This document shows positions 9,597 to 19,894 of a stretch of DNA of 64,000 nt, piece after piece (position 1 is the stretch's first letter; each line of letters begins with the position of its first letter). Origin of the DNA: 40CM-4-68-19 sp036513415 (GTDB lineage Bacteria > Myxococcota > Myxococcia > Myxococcales > 40CM-4-68-19). The translations under genes and the position numbers were made by a program. Under the pieces are notes generated by a model that saw only the letters and a list, made by a program, of their open reading frames with translations, ran no database searches and had not been told where the DNA came from. The DNA lies in NCBI GenBank assembly GCA_036513415.1, contig DATBZA010000179.1, positions 33,761 through 97,760 on the forward strand, read 5' to 3'.

Positions 9597-10337
9597 ATGC
9601 TCTCGCGCCGGACATTGCTTGGAGTTGGGCTCGCCCTTGCCGCACGCCGCGCGCTGGCCTTCGGCGAGGCCGCCCGCCTCTCGTTTGCGCAAGTCCGCCA
9701 CCGCGGCCGGTGGGATCCGCGGCCCGACGGGCTCTCCCGCCTGGCATGGGAAATCGCCAAGCGGACCAGCATCGAGACCTCTCCCGCGATCAAATCGATC
9801 GCGCTCGCGGATCCGGAGCTGTTCCGCTACCCGTTCGCGGTCCTTTCCTCGGACCAGGCGGTCCCGCCGCCGGCCGACAACGAGGTGGCCGAGCTGCGCA
9901 GGTACCTCAGCTACGGCGGCTTCCTGCTGTTGGATGACGCCAGCGCGACTCGCGGCGGCGGATTCGAGCAGTCGGCGCGCCAGATCGTCTCCCGGATCGT
10001 TCCGGGCGCGCAGCTCGGGCGCGTTCCACGCGACCACGTGCTCTACAAGTCGTTCTACCTGCTCGACGGGCCGTCGGGGCGCGTCGCTTCCAGCCCGGAC
10101 CTGGAAGCGCTCGAGCTGGGCGGACGACTTGCTGTCCTGTACTCCGGGAACGACCTCGTCGGCGCGCTGTCCCGCGACTCGCTCGGCACCTGGGAGTTCG
10201 AGGTGACGCCGGGGGGGGAGCTGCAGCGCGAGAAGTCCATCCGCCTGGGGGTCAACGTAGCGATGTATGCCCTGTGCCTCGACTACAAGGAGGACCAGGT
10301 GCACATCCCCTTCATCATGAAGCGCCGGAGGATCTGA
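9597..10337 (+). CDS. DUF4159 domain protein with twin-arginine-like signal
   Basis: A 246-residue protein. It starts MLSRRTLLGVGLALAARRALA, which has the paired Arg, hydrophobic core and Ala-x-Ala of an export signal, possibly Tat. The body carries DUF4159 features: SFAQVRHRGRWDPRPDG, YPFAVLSSDQAVPPPADNEVAELRRYLSYGGFLLLDDA and LYSGNDLVGALSRDS, ending near VHIPFIMKRRRI. DUF4159 has a glutamine-amidotransferase-like fold without proven activity. Such genes usually stand beside MoxR/DUF58 clusters and a VWA membrane protein. The latter follows here, but MoxR and DUF58 genes are absent from the window. Confidence 0.8.
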   Translation: MLSRRTLLGVGLALAARRALAFGEAARLSFAQVRHRGRWDPRPDGLSRLAWEIAKRTSIETSPAIKSIALADPELFRYPFAVLSSDQAVPPPADNEVAELRRYLSYGGFLLLDDASATRGGGFEQSARQIVSRIVPGAQLGRVPRDHVLYKSFYLLDGPSGRVASSPDLEALELGGRLAVLYSGNDLVGALSRDSLGTWEFEVTPGGELQREKSIRLGVNVAMYALCLDYKEDQVHIPFIMKRRRI

Positions 10338-10398
10338 GATTCCGGAGAGCGCGTACAACGCGTGGCGCATCACCTCGCTCTCGACGCTTCCGCCCTGG

Positions 10399-12606
10399 GT
10401 GCTCGCGCTCGCCGTGGCTGCCCTGGCAGCCGCGGTGTGGCTCTCCTTCCGCGGATTTCGCTCCGACCCAGCCGGCGCGCGCCGGGTGGCGCTGCTCGGA
10501 TTCCGTCTGACGGCGGCGCTCCTGGTGCTGGTGCTGCTCCTCGAGCCGGGCATCGAGCTGCGCGCGGAGAGCCGCGTGCGCGCCCGCGTCGCGCTGCTCT
10601 TCGACACCAGCCGATCGATGAAGTTCCCCGCCGGTCCTTCGGGCCCCTCGCGCGCGGAGGAGCTGCGCCGCTGGGCCACACAGCACCAGGACGATCTCGC
10701 GCAGCTCGCCTCCCGGTTCCAGGTGGACGTGTACGGGTTCGACAAGGAGCTGCAGCCGGCCGATCCCGGCAGGCTTCCCGCCGACCCGCAGGGCGCTTCC
10801 ACGGACATCCTCGCCGCCCTCGGCGCCGCCGCCTCGGGAGGCAGCGGCGGCCGCCCGCTGGCCGGACTGTTCGTCGCCAGCGACGGCGCCGACAATGCCG
10901 AGCTTTCGCAGGGAGTCTCGCCGGCCGCGGCCGCGGAGCTGCGGCGGTTCAATGCGCCGGTCTTCGCCCTTCCCGTGGGAGCGCAGGCGCTGAAGGATCT
11001 GGCGGTGGAGAAGGTCGCGGTGGACGACTTCGCCTTCGTGCGCAACCAGGTCACCCTCGACGTGGTGATCGCCGCGCGCGGGTTCGGCTCGACCGACGTT
11101 CCGGTGGTGTTGCGGCGCGAAGGCCAGGTGGTCGCGCAGAAGACCCTCCACATCGACGGAAGCCGGTCGCGCTACGAGGTGAAGCTTTCATTCGTCCCCG
11201 ACCGGACCGGGAAGTTCGCGTTCACCGTCAGCGTGCCGGTCTACGAAGGCGAGGCGATCGCCCAGAACAACTCGCGGTCGTTCGTCCTCAAGGTGATCCG
11301 GGACCGCGTCCGCGTCCTTCTGGTCGTGGGGCGCCCGTCCTGGGACGTCCGGTTCCTCAGGCAGCTCCTGAAGAAGGATCCCAACGTCGACTTGATCAGC
11401 TTCTTCATCCTCCGGACGCCGGGCGACGATCCCCACAGCTCGCAGGACGAGCTCTCGCTGATCCCGTTTCCCACCCAGGAGATCTTCCAGGAGCAGCTGA
11501 AGACCTTCGATCTTGTGATCTTCCAGAACTTCAACCACCGCCCCTACCGGATGTCGCAGTACCTCGACGGCATCGCCTCGTACGTTCGCGAAGGCGGCGC
11601 CTTCGCGATGATCGGCGGCGACCAGAGCTTCTCCGCCGGGGACTACGCGGGCACTCCGATCGAGGACGTGTTGCCCGTGACGCTGCTTCCTTCCGGGCCG
11701 ACGGCGGTGGACGAGACGCCCGCGCAAGTGCGGCTCACCGACCCCGGCCGCCGCCACCCCGTCACCGAGCTGGCCAGCAGCGCCGCCCAGAACGAGAGCC
11801 TGTGGACGGCCCTGCCCAGGTTGCCCGGCCTGAACACCACCGGGCCGCTCAAGGGCGGCGCGCAGACGCTGCTCCAATCGCCGGAAGGGCGGCCGGTGCT
11901 GGTGGTCGGCGAGGCAGGCCGGGGCCGCGTGCTCGCGCTGCTCTCCGATTCGTCCTGGTTCTGGAGCTTCGTGGCCGCGGGAGCCCAGCTGGGCCCGCGC
12001 GCGTACGAGACATTCTGGCACTCCGCCATCCGCTGGCTGGTGCGCGATCCGGCGCTGACCCCGATGCGCGTCACCGCCGAGCGTCCGTCGTTCGAGCCTG
12101 GCGGCGAACCTCCGGCGTTGGACGTGCAGGTCCGTGGCAGCGACTACGGGGCGGCGGGTGGAGCGCAGATCGTGGTCGTGACCTCGTCCGCCACGGACCC
12201 GGTTCCCCGTCCCACCGGCGCCGCGATGGCAGGACCGGACGGAAACGCCCGCATCGTCCTGCCCCCGTTGCCGGCCGGGGCGTACAAGGCGACCGTCACC
12301 GCGAAGCGCGCGGACGGCACCACCATCGGCGAGGCGGAGGACGCGTTCGTCGTCGCGCCGGCTTCCCGCGAGCTGATCGAGGCAGCGCCGCGCCCGGACG
12401 TGCTCCAGGCGGTCGCCGCGGCCACCAAGGGCCGTGTGATCGAGGCGTCCGACTCCCTGGCGACGCTGCCCTGGCGCGATCCCGAGCGCGTCGAGGTCGG
12501 ACAGCGCACCAGCAAGCCGCTGTGGGACAACTGGAAGGTGCTGGTGCTGCTCTGCCTGGTGGTGGGCGCGGAGTGGACCCTGCGCCGCCGCTGGGGATAC
12601 GCCTAG
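10399..12606 (+). CDS. Membrane protein with VWA-like and glutamine amidotransferase-like domains
   Basis: A 735-residue protein as read from GTG 10399. Two N-terminal membrane helices (about 1-17 and 32-50) are followed by a VWA-like region with the metal-site motif DTSRS (about 69-73) and LAGLFVASDGADN. An Ig-like stretch follows, then an amidotransferase-like region (VLLVVGRPSWDVRFLRQLL to YVREGGAFAMIGGDQSF), a second beta-rich region and a last helix (about 713-729). Probably a periplasmic or extracytoplasmic partner of the preceding DUF4159 protein. The start is doubtful: the frame is open back to ATT at 10339, which has GGAGG seven bases upstream and would restore a full first helix preceded by AYNAWRITSL. 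Confidence 0.75.
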   Translation: MLALAVAALAAAVWLSFRGFRSDPAGARRVALLGFRLTAALLVLVLLLEPGIELRAESRVRARVALLFDTSRSMKFPAGPSGPSRAEELRRWATQHQDDLAQLASRFQVDVYGFDKELQPADPGRLPADPQGASTDILAALGAAASGGSGGRPLAGLFVASDGADNAELSQGVSPAAAAELRRFNAPVFALPVGAQALKDLAVEKVAVDDFAFVRNQVTLDVVIAARGFGSTDVPVVLRREGQVVAQKTLHIDGSRSRYEVKLSFVPDRTGKFAFTVSVPVYEGEAIAQNNSRSFVLKVIRDRVRVLLVVGRPSWDVRFLRQLLKKDPNVDLISFFILRTPGDDPHSSQDELSLIPFPTQEIFQEQLKTFDLVIFQNFNHRPYRMSQYLDGIASYVREGGAFAMIGGDQSFSAGDYAGTPIEDVLPVTLLPSGPTAVDETPAQVRLTDPGRRHPVTELASSAAQNESLWTALPRLPGLNTTGPLKGGAQTLLQSPEGRPVLVVGEAGRGRVLALLSDSSWFWSFVAAGAQLGPRAYETFWHSAIRWLVRDPALTPMRVTAERPSFEPGGEPPALDVQVRGSDYGAAGGAQIVVVTSSATDPVPRPTGAAMAGPDGNARIVLPPLPAGAYKATVTAKRADGTTIGEAEDAFVVAPASRELIEAAPRPDVLQAVAAATKGRVIEASDSLATLPWRDPERVEVGQRTSKPLWDNWKVLVLLCLVVGAEWTLRRRWGYA

Positions 12607-12631
12607 GCGCGGCGACATGAGATTTCTTAGC

Positions 12632-12682
12632 GCTTACGCCTGAGCGCGATCACTCGCCAGTCCGGGTATGAGACGCGTTCTA
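12632..12682. repeat. Partial copy of dispersed 3'-end element (copy 3)
   Basis: The stretch TTACGCCTGAGCG ... TATGAGACGCGTTCTA aligns with the right two thirds of the elements at 13270-13348 and 20222-20301, including the shared end GAGACGCGTTCTA. It fills the gap between two convergent genes. The hairpin half of the element is missing here. Confidence 0.6.
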
Positions 12683-12690
12683 GCCCCGCC

Positions 12691-13218
12691 TCAGGGCTTC
12701 TGTTTCTGCTCGACCCTGAGCCCGACCCGCCCAGCCGGCGGCTGCGGCATCTCCGCCACCTGCTGGCGCAGATGCGCGACCCAGCTCTCCGGCAGTCCCC
12801 GCTCCTGGGCGCCCTCGACCAGGTACGCGAGGAGCCGGCCGCTGGCGGGTCCCGCCTCCACGCGTTTCTCCGGTCGGGCCACGAACGCTTTCGCCGCCAC
12901 CGGCTTTCCTTCCAGCTCCACGGAGACGTCGATCTCCTCGGAGAGGCCGGTCGCGACGCCTTCCTTGCGCAGCACCGCCTCCTTCGCAGGAAGCGGGATC
13001 TCGAACAGCACGCCGTGCACGAGGCCGTCCTTGTCCTCGGCCAGGTCGGCGACGCGGCCGCCCCAGAAACGGCTCTCCACGTCGAACACCAGCCGGTACC
13101 CGCGCAGCAGCGCGGGGGCGCCGCGCGCGAACAGACGCGCGTCCACGCCGTGCTCGGCGGCCCATTCGCCGATGTGTCGCTTCGACAGCGCGGATCCGTA
13201 CGCGAAATAGCGGAACAT
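12691..13218 (-). CDS. Gamma-glutamylcyclotransferase-like (AIG2/GGCT fold) protein
   Basis: A 175-residue protein beginning MFRYFAYGSALS. The motif YGS is the substrate-binding loop of the GGCT fold, and RGYRLVFDVESRFWGGRVADL fits the following strand and helix. These proteins cyclise gamma-glutamyl compounds or degrade glutathione by a conserved acid; the candidate here is Glu in the region GVLFEIPLPAKEAVLRKEG. ATG 13218 was chosen because the family starts right at the YGS strand; GTG 13227 would add three residues. Cytoplasmic, substrate not defined. Confidence 0.75.
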   Translation of the reverse strand: MFRYFAYGSALSKRHIGEWAAEHGVDARLFARGAPALLRGYRLVFDVESRFWGGRVADLAEDKDGLVHGVLFEIPLPAKEAVLRKEGVATGLSEEIDVSVELEGKPVAAKAFVARPEKRVEAGPASGRLLAYLVEGAQERGLPESWVAHLRQQVAEMPQPPAGRVGLRVEQKQKP

Positions 13219-13269
13219 GCCGGGCACTCTACCGCCGCCCGAAGGCCGCGACCACCTCGAGGGCTCCAG

Positions 13270-13348
13270 CCCCGGCCACCGGAGGTGGCTTGGAGGGGCT
13301 ACGCTTGAGCGAGGTCATTCGGCAGTTCCGGTGATGAGACGCGTTCTA
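13270..13348. repeat. Dispersed 3'-end element, copy 1
   Basis: 79 bp, about 90% identical by eye to copy 2 at 20222-20301. It holds a hairpin GCCACC-GGA-GGTGGC (13275-13289 region), then the core CTACGCTTGAGCG, and ends GAGACGCGTTCTA. Read on the minus strand, its first three bases TAG are the stop codon of the MlaC-like gene. No T-run follows the hairpin, so it is not a classical intrinsic terminator. Confidence 0.75.
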
Positions 13349-13975
13349 ATTCTGCGGCTCCGCGCTCGGCTGCGGCTTGTCCAGCTCTGCCTCGAGCGCC
13401 TTCCGCTTGCGGTCCAGGGCGGCGATCACATCGTTGAGCGTCTTCTTCGCCAGGATCCTCGACACCTGCTCGCGGTACGTCTCCGCGAGTGAGACGCCCT
13501 CGGTGATCACGTCGACCGCACGCCAGCCTTTCGGGCCCTTGACCATCACGTAGTCGATGGCCGCCGTATCCTCGCCGGTATGGACGCGGGTGTGCACCAC
13601 GACCCGCCCATCCTGCGGCTCCTCTCCGGTGACCTCGGTGCGGATCCGCTCCACGTCGCTGGCCTTGCCTTTTCGCATCCTGGCCAGGTAGTTCGCCTCC
13701 ATCGCACCGCGCAGCGCGGCGGTGTAGCGCTTGCGATCCGCCGGCTTCAACTCGTCCCACTTGTTGCCCAGCGTCGAGCTGGCGAGCGCATCGAAGTCGA
13801 TCAGCTCGGCCACCGCCTTGCGCGCCTGCTCGCGCGCGCGGGTGCGCGCTGGCCCCTCGCTCTTGACCCAGGCGGTCAAGGACGCGCGGACCTTCTCCTG
13901 GGTGCGCTGCACCGCCTCGCTGGCTGAGCCGGCCTGGACCGCTGCGACGATCAGGGCGACGGCAATCGACGTCAC
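13346..13975 (-). CDS. MlaC/Ttg2D-like phospholipid-binding periplasmic protein
   Basis: A 209-residue protein with an N-terminal signal (MTSIAVALIVAAVQAGSA). The body has the MlaC/Ttg2 pattern: ELIDFDALASSTLG, KPADRKRYTAALRGAMEANYL, then VVVHTRVHTGEDTAAIDYVMVKGPKGWRAVDVITEGVSLAETYREQVSRIL. MlaC shuttles phospholipids between the outer and inner membranes with MlaFEDB; no other Mla gene is in the window. It precedes the outward-facing cluster containing TolC but is transcribed after it (TolC lies upstream on the next block to the right... same strand, 51-bp gap), so cotranscription with TolC is likely. Confidence 0.85.
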   Translation of the reverse strand: MTSIAVALIVAAVQAGSASEAVQRTQEKVRASLTAWVKSEGPARTRAREQARKAVAELIDFDALASSTLGNKWDELKPADRKRYTAALRGAMEANYLARMRKGKASDVERIRTEVTGEEPQDGRVVVHTRVHTGEDTAAIDYVMVKGPKGWRAVDVITEGVSLAETYREQVSRILAKKTLNDVIAALDRKRKALEAELDKPQPSAEPQN

Positions 13976-14026
13976 GAATGACTCCTCGCGGTTGAACGCG
14001 CCGCAAAACGGGTATTCAAGGTGGCA

Positions 14027-15382
14027 CTACTGCGAGAGCGGCCCTGCCGCCGCCTTCTCCAGCGCCGCCCAAGCGAGCTGGGCGTCGTACAGCGCCTTCA
14101 TCCGCTCGCCGTCGGCCCGGGTATAGAGCAACGTGTCCTCGAGGAACTCACGGGCCTCCCCGAGCCCGGTGTCGAATGCCACTCCGGCCTGGGTGGCCAG
14201 TTGCTTCCCGATCTCCGTTTCCCTGGTGTACCGCTCTACGCGTACGCGCGCTTCCGTCAGATCGCCGACAGCCTGCTGGACGTCGAGGCGGACCAACTGC
14301 TGCGCTCCGAGCTGCATCGCGGCCGCCTCGTGCAGATCCGCTTCGGCCTGGCGCATCCGCGCCAGCTTCTGGGGCACGTCGAACGTTCCCCGGAATCCCA
14401 GCGCGATGTAGGCGCTCGCCGCCTGGTCGGGGTTGCTCACGAACGGGGAGGCGGGGCTGTCCGCGTTGGTGGTGGCGGTGAAGTTGACGCCGCCCACCAG
14501 GCCAAAGTCCGGCCACAGTTGCGCGCGCGCCAGGTTGACTTGCGCCTGTCTCGCGCCGACGGCCTCGATCGCGGCCCGCGTTTCCGGCCGCTGCTCCAGC
14601 GCCCGCCGCAGGATCTGATCGGCGTCGGGCGGGGTCGGCGCGGCGGGCACGTCCTGCTGTGCGATTGTCAGCTCCTCGCCCGGCGGCGCGCCCACCAGCA
14701 GGCGCAGGCCGGTGATCGCAAGGGCACGGCTCTTCAGCGTCGAGGCGTGCTGGGCCTCGATCTCCTCGGCGAGGTAGTCCAGCTTCATCGCGTCCGAGCG
14801 GCTGATCTGCTCGCTCTTCTGGGCCAGGAGCTTGCGCGCTGTCTCCTGAGCGTCCTTGAGACGGGTGCGGACCTTCTGCACCGCGGCCTCGGCATTTCGC
14901 GAGGTCTGATATCCCCAGTACGCGCGAGCCACGTCGTAGGCGGCCTGGTCGCGCGCGCGCTGCAACATCGCCTCCGTCGCCTTGACCAGGTGCCCGATGG
15001 CCGCTTTGCCGGCGTTGATCTTTCCGAATGTCCAAAGCGGCAGCGTCACCTGCACGTCGACGTGCGCTTGGACGCCCTGCGTTCCGTGGAACCAGCCGCC
15101 GATGCTTCCCGGCGTGAGGTGCGTCGGATCGGACGGGTTAGAGTCCCGGTCGCCGCCCAGGAGCCGGTGCTCCTGGGTGGGTCCACCGACGTACGCCGTG
15201 GTCTGGAAGTTGGGGAACCAGGCCCAGCTCGCCTCGTCGTGCTTGCCCTGCGCGTTCTCCAGCTGCGCGACGGCCTGCATCGCCCGGGGATCGTTCTTGC
15301 GCGCGCGCTCCTGCAGGTCGCGCAGCGTGAGCCCCTTCTGGGGCGCGGCCTGCGCGAACAGGACGAGCAGGAACGCGAGCAT
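14027..15382 (-). CDS. TolC family outer membrane efflux protein
   Basis: A 451-residue protein with a short signal (MLAFLLVLFAQA). Two repeated long helical and beta segments follow: LTLRDLQERARKNDPRAMQAVAQLENAQGKHDEASWAWFPNF in the first half and QILRRALEQRPETRAAIEAVGARQAQVNLARAQLWPDFGLVGGVNF in the second. This twofold layout is the OEP domain of TolC. It would trimerise into a channel-tunnel and serve an efflux pump or type I secretion. No membrane-fusion protein lies next to it. Its ATG directly follows the stop of the inositol-phosphate synthase gene with no gap. Confidence 0.88.
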   Translation of the reverse strand: MLAFLLVLFAQAAPQKGLTLRDLQERARKNDPRAMQAVAQLENAQGKHDEASWAWFPNFQTTAYVGGPTQEHRLLGGDRDSNPSDPTHLTPGSIGGWFHGTQGVQAHVDVQVTLPLWTFGKINAGKAAIGHLVKATEAMLQRARDQAAYDVARAYWGYQTSRNAEAAVQKVRTRLKDAQETARKLLAQKSEQISRSDAMKLDYLAEEIEAQHASTLKSRALAITGLRLLVGAPPGEELTIAQQDVPAAPTPPDADQILRRALEQRPETRAAIEAVGARQAQVNLARAQLWPDFGLVGGVNFTATTNADSPASPFVSNPDQAASAYIALGFRGTFDVPQKLARMRQAEADLHEAAAMQLGAQQLVRLDVQQAVGDLTEARVRVERYTRETEIGKQLATQAGVAFDTGLGEAREFLEDTLLYTRADGERMKALYDAQLAWAALEKAAAGPLSQ

Positions 15383-16699
<1,317 letters not shown>

Positions 16700-16864
16700 C
16701 CGGCACTTCTCCAAGCGCTATCCGCGACCGGTACGGCGCGGCGCGGCGCACCATAAAGGCGCGTCGCGAGGGTGTAAAGGGCTTTCTCGCCCGCCGGTGC
16801 GCTTGGCGGGTCGCGTCGAACTACGACCGATGCGCCGAATCGCCGGCCACGGCATCATGCGTGG

Positions 16865-17122
16865 ATGGCAAAGAAAAGACTGCCGCCGATCGAGGTGGGG
16901 TACCAGGCGTTCGCGCAGGGGTCGGAGGAGGAGTTCGGGGCCGTGCGGCAGGTGCGCCCGCAGGACCTCGTCGTCTACATCGAGGATGCGGGCGACACGA
17001 TGATTCCCCTGTCCGCCGTTACCGAGGTGATCGAGGGCAAGGTGATCGTCGACACCGAGAAGCTCGATGAAGGAGTCCGCCGCGCCATCGCCAACGCGCA
17101 CCGCGACGAGGACTTTCCGTAG
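16865..17122 (+). CDS. Small hypothetical protein, PRC-barrel-like pattern
   Basis: An 85-residue soluble protein. The pattern DLVVYIEDAGDTMIPLSAVTEVIEGKVIVD alternates hydrophobic strands around Gly-Asp turns and loosely resembles the PRC-barrel fold. That is a structural impression, not an identification. It has a basic start (MAKKRLPP) and an acidic end. It stands alone between a minus-strand gene start and the repeat region 17123-17190. Confidence 0.55.
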   Translation: MAKKRLPPIEVGYQAFAQGSEEEFGAVRQVRPQDLVVYIEDAGDTMIPLSAVTEVIEGKVIVDTEKLDEGVRRAIANAHRDEDFP

Positions 17123-17190
17123 GCCCGGCCGCCGCAGGCGGCTCAGGGCCTATGCTTGAGCGGCAGTCACCGCCGGCCGCCGCAGGCGGC
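17123..17190. repeat. Dispersed element (copy 4) between twin GCA-loop hairpins
   Basis: Two exact copies of the hairpin GCCGCC-GCA-GGCGGC (17128-17142 and 17176-17190) flank the core CCTATGCTTGAGCGGCAGTC. The left copy abuts the stop of the 85-residue gene. The right copy abuts, and its direct-repeat extension includes, the stop codon of the U32 peptidase gene. The core GCTTGAGCG is shared with the other copies listed. It may serve as a two-way 3'-end structure, although no T-run is present. Confidence 0.75.
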
Positions 17191-19695
17191 TCAGGCGTGC
17201 GGCTGCGTTACGACAACCAGCGTGCCCGCCGACACTCCGTACTTCTCCAGCGCTCCCACCTCCGCGATCACCTGCCGCCCGGTGCGCTCCCCGTCCAATA
17301 GCCCGGAGTAGGCGCGCAAGACGCGCTCGGTCTCCGCGGCGCCCTCGCGCACCAGCTCGACCCGGAAGCGGCGGACGCCGGCGTCCAGAAGCCGGGGCAG
17401 GCATCCGGCGGCGCTTTGCGCGCGCGCGTTGAACACGGTGTTGCGGCATCCCACGTCCACGATCACCGGGTGCTCCAGGCCCTGGCCGTCCCGGAGGTGG
17501 ACCAGGTGTGCTTCGCAGGGCCGGCCGCAGTCGCGGTAGTCGTGCCCGTTGCTGAGCAGATGCGAGTACACGCAGTGCTCGTTGTGGAAGAGCGGCAGGT
17601 GCTGGTGGATGGTGACTTCGAGCCGTTCGCCGGGGACGCCCGCGGCGAGATCGAGGAGTTGCGCCAGATCGAGGTCGTATGCGGGTGTGAGCGTCGAGAG
17701 ACCCAGGGCCAGAAGGGTGCGAGCGGTGAGGGCGTTGGTCGCATTCAAGGAGAAGTCGCCGTGCACCGTCTCGGCGTGCGGGTTGCGCCGGAAATGCTCC
17801 ACGGCGCCCAGGTGGCGCGCGAGGATGCCGTCGGGCCGGAGCCGCTCGAAACGCTTGTCGTAGCCTTCCTCGCCGGGCTTCTGGACTCGAGGCGTCGCGA
17901 CGATCACGCGCGCACCGGCCGCGCGCACCCTGTCCACCGCGATGCCGAGCCCGACCAGCTCCATGAAGTCGAGCTGCAGCTCATCGAACCCGAGGCGCAG
18001 GGCGACCTCCACCTGCTCCAGCGTACGCAGCAGCGGGATCAGCTTCGGGACTCCCGTTGCGGTCCCTCCTGGGACAGGCACGGCCAGCGGGTCGGTGTCG
18101 AGGCCTGTGCGCGCGCGCCGCGGGCGCCGCCCGGGACTGGCGCCCGCGAGCTCTTCCGTCAGCGCGCGTCGCATCCGCTTCAGCTCCGAAGGAGGCAGCG
18201 CCAGCGCGCCCTCCAGCTCGATCTGGAGGCGCCGCAGCTCGAACTCCGTCTCGCCGAAGGCACAGAGCTTCTCGCGGAGGAGCGCCTCGTGCAAAGGCTT
18301 GTCTCGCGCCGCCTGCAGCGGCATCGCGCTCTGGACCTGCGCGGTGCGCCCGAGGTCATCGCGCGCCTCGGCGTGGAGCGGCATGCCCGGGCCGCCCCGC
18401 ACGCTCAGGGTGATTCCGATCTTCCGATCCCGGGCGGCGATGCGCTTCATCCCCCGCGTGACCTCGGCGTCCTTCGCCTTCCAGACCACGTCTCCCGCCT
18501 TGACCAGGCGCAGATCGAGCGTGCTCTGGTCGGGGCCGCCGAAGACCAGCTTGAGCAGTCCGTCCGTCAAAACGTCGCAAGCGTGAAGGCCGCCGCGCGG
18601 CTCGTCGTCCTCGGGCTTTCCCTGGTCGAAGAGGATCCGATCGCCGGCCTTCAGCCGGGGAGCGCCCGGCTCCGCGCGCACCAACACGTGCCGGGCGCGG
18701 GCGTGCACCTCCTCGACGCGGCCCACCAGCACGCCGCGGTGCCCGGGATAGAGGCCGTGGACCAGATCCTGATGGTCCGCACCCTTCAGGAACCCATGGG
18801 AGAAGCTGCGCGAGAAGCTGTAGCGCAGCTCTTCTTCGTCGCGGTCCGTGAGCGGGAAGGGCCGCTGTTCCAGCGCGGCCTCCAGCGCCCGGCGATACTT
18901 GTCCACCACGTTCGCCACGTACTCGGGCCCTTTCATGCGGCCCTCGATCTTGAAGCATGACACGCCGGCCGCGAGCAGCTCGGGCAGGAGATCGTAGGCC
19001 GCGAGGTCGCGGGGCGAGAGCAGGTACTTGAGCTGCGCATCGCCGCGCGCGGTCTCCACCCGTCCGTCGACGATCAGGTCGTAGGGCATGCGGCAGCTCT
19101 GCGCACATTGCCCCCGGTTGGCGCTGCGGTGCTGGAGCGCCTCGCTGGTCAGGCACTGGCCGCTCCAGCTGACGCAGAGCGCGCCGTGGACGAAGCACTC
19201 CAGCTCGAGATCGGTGCGGGCGGACATCGCCCGGATCTCCTCGATCGAGAGCTCGCGCGGGAGCACCACGCGGGTGACGCCGAGGGTCTGCGCGATCGCC
19301 GCCGCCTCGGCGGAGGAGATGGTCATCTGCGTCGACGCGTGCAGCGGCAGCTCGGGACAGACCTGGCGCGCCAACCGCGCGATCCCGAGGTCCTGCACGA
19401 TGATGGCGTCGGCGCCGGCGCGGGCGATGTCCGCCAGGGCCTCCTCGGCGACGGGCAGCTCGCGATCGAAGACCAGGGTGTTGAAGGTGACGAAGCCCTG
19501 CACGCCTTTGGAGTGGAGGAACTCGAAGATGCGCGGCAGGTCGGCGGCCGCGAAGTTGTCCGCGCGCGCCCGGGCGTTGAAGCCGCCGCGCAGGCCGAAA
19601 TAGACGGCGTCCGCGCCCGCGGCGACCGCGGCCCTGAGGCTCTCCTCGTCGCCGGCGGGCGCGAGCAACTCCGGCTTTTCAAGCACCTTCGCCAT
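17191..19695 (-). CDS. U32 family peptidase, RlhA-like
   Basis: An 834-residue protein. The start is KPELLAPAGDEESLRAAVAAGADAVYFG, the U32 signature barrel. The cluster CVSWSGQC ... RGQCAQSC (about residues 165-190) is the four-Cys Fe-S motif of RlhA/TrhP-type proteins. A DUF3656-like middle part and a second barrel-like C-terminal part (LRFDELQLDFMELVGLGIAV-type segment to the end) make it longer than E. coli RlhA. Although named peptidases, characterised members of this group hydroxylate RNA bases (23S rRNA or tRNA), so an RNA-modifying role is the best guess. ATG 19695 starts directly before the conserved LAPAG region. Confidence 0.85.
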   Translation of the reverse strand: MAKVLEKPELLAPAGDEESLRAAVAAGADAVYFGLRGGFNARARADNFAAADLPRIFEFLHSKGVQGFVTFNTLVFDRELPVAEEALADIARAGADAIIVQDLGIARLARQVCPELPLHASTQMTISSAEAAAIAQTLGVTRVVLPRELSIEEIRAMSARTDLELECFVHGALCVSWSGQCLTSEALQHRSANRGQCAQSCRMPYDLIVDGRVETARGDAQLKYLLSPRDLAAYDLLPELLAAGVSCFKIEGRMKGPEYVANVVDKYRRALEAALEQRPFPLTDRDEEELRYSFSRSFSHGFLKGADHQDLVHGLYPGHRGVLVGRVEEVHARARHVLVRAEPGAPRLKAGDRILFDQGKPEDDEPRGGLHACDVLTDGLLKLVFGGPDQSTLDLRLVKAGDVVWKAKDAEVTRGMKRIAARDRKIGITLSVRGGPGMPLHAEARDDLGRTAQVQSAMPLQAARDKPLHEALLREKLCAFGETEFELRRLQIELEGALALPPSELKRMRRALTEELAGASPGRRPRRARTGLDTDPLAVPVPGGTATGVPKLIPLLRTLEQVEVALRLGFDELQLDFMELVGLGIAVDRVRAAGARVIVATPRVQKPGEEGYDKRFERLRPDGILARHLGAVEHFRRNPHAETVHGDFSLNATNALTARTLLALGLSTLTPAYDLDLAQLLDLAAGVPGERLEVTIHQHLPLFHNEHCVYSHLLSNGHDYRDCGRPCEAHLVHLRDGQGLEHPVIVDVGCRNTVFNARAQSAAGCLPRLLDAGVRRFRVELVREGAAETERVLRAYSGLLDGERTGRQVIAEVGALEKYGVSAGTLVVVTQPHA

Positions 19696-19894
19696 GGGAA
19701 ACGGGCCCGGCTTTGTAACGGCGGAGGTGTCACGGATCCGGTAAAACCGCAAGCCGTCAGCCGGGCTTGCGCAATGCGGCTTGCCTGCAGGCACGCTTCT
19801 TGCGAAACAGGAGAGTGGCGATCGGCGCGCCAATGGCCGAGTGGTTATGGTCCTTCACAGGGGCGCCCACGGGCGCCGGGGACGGGTGGCACGA

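Noticed and set aside
9060..11153. In-frame extension upstream of the polytopic membrane protein gene
   Set aside because: It overlaps the 9107-9484, DUF4159 and VWA-like genes and has no recognisable domain; it arises from high GC.
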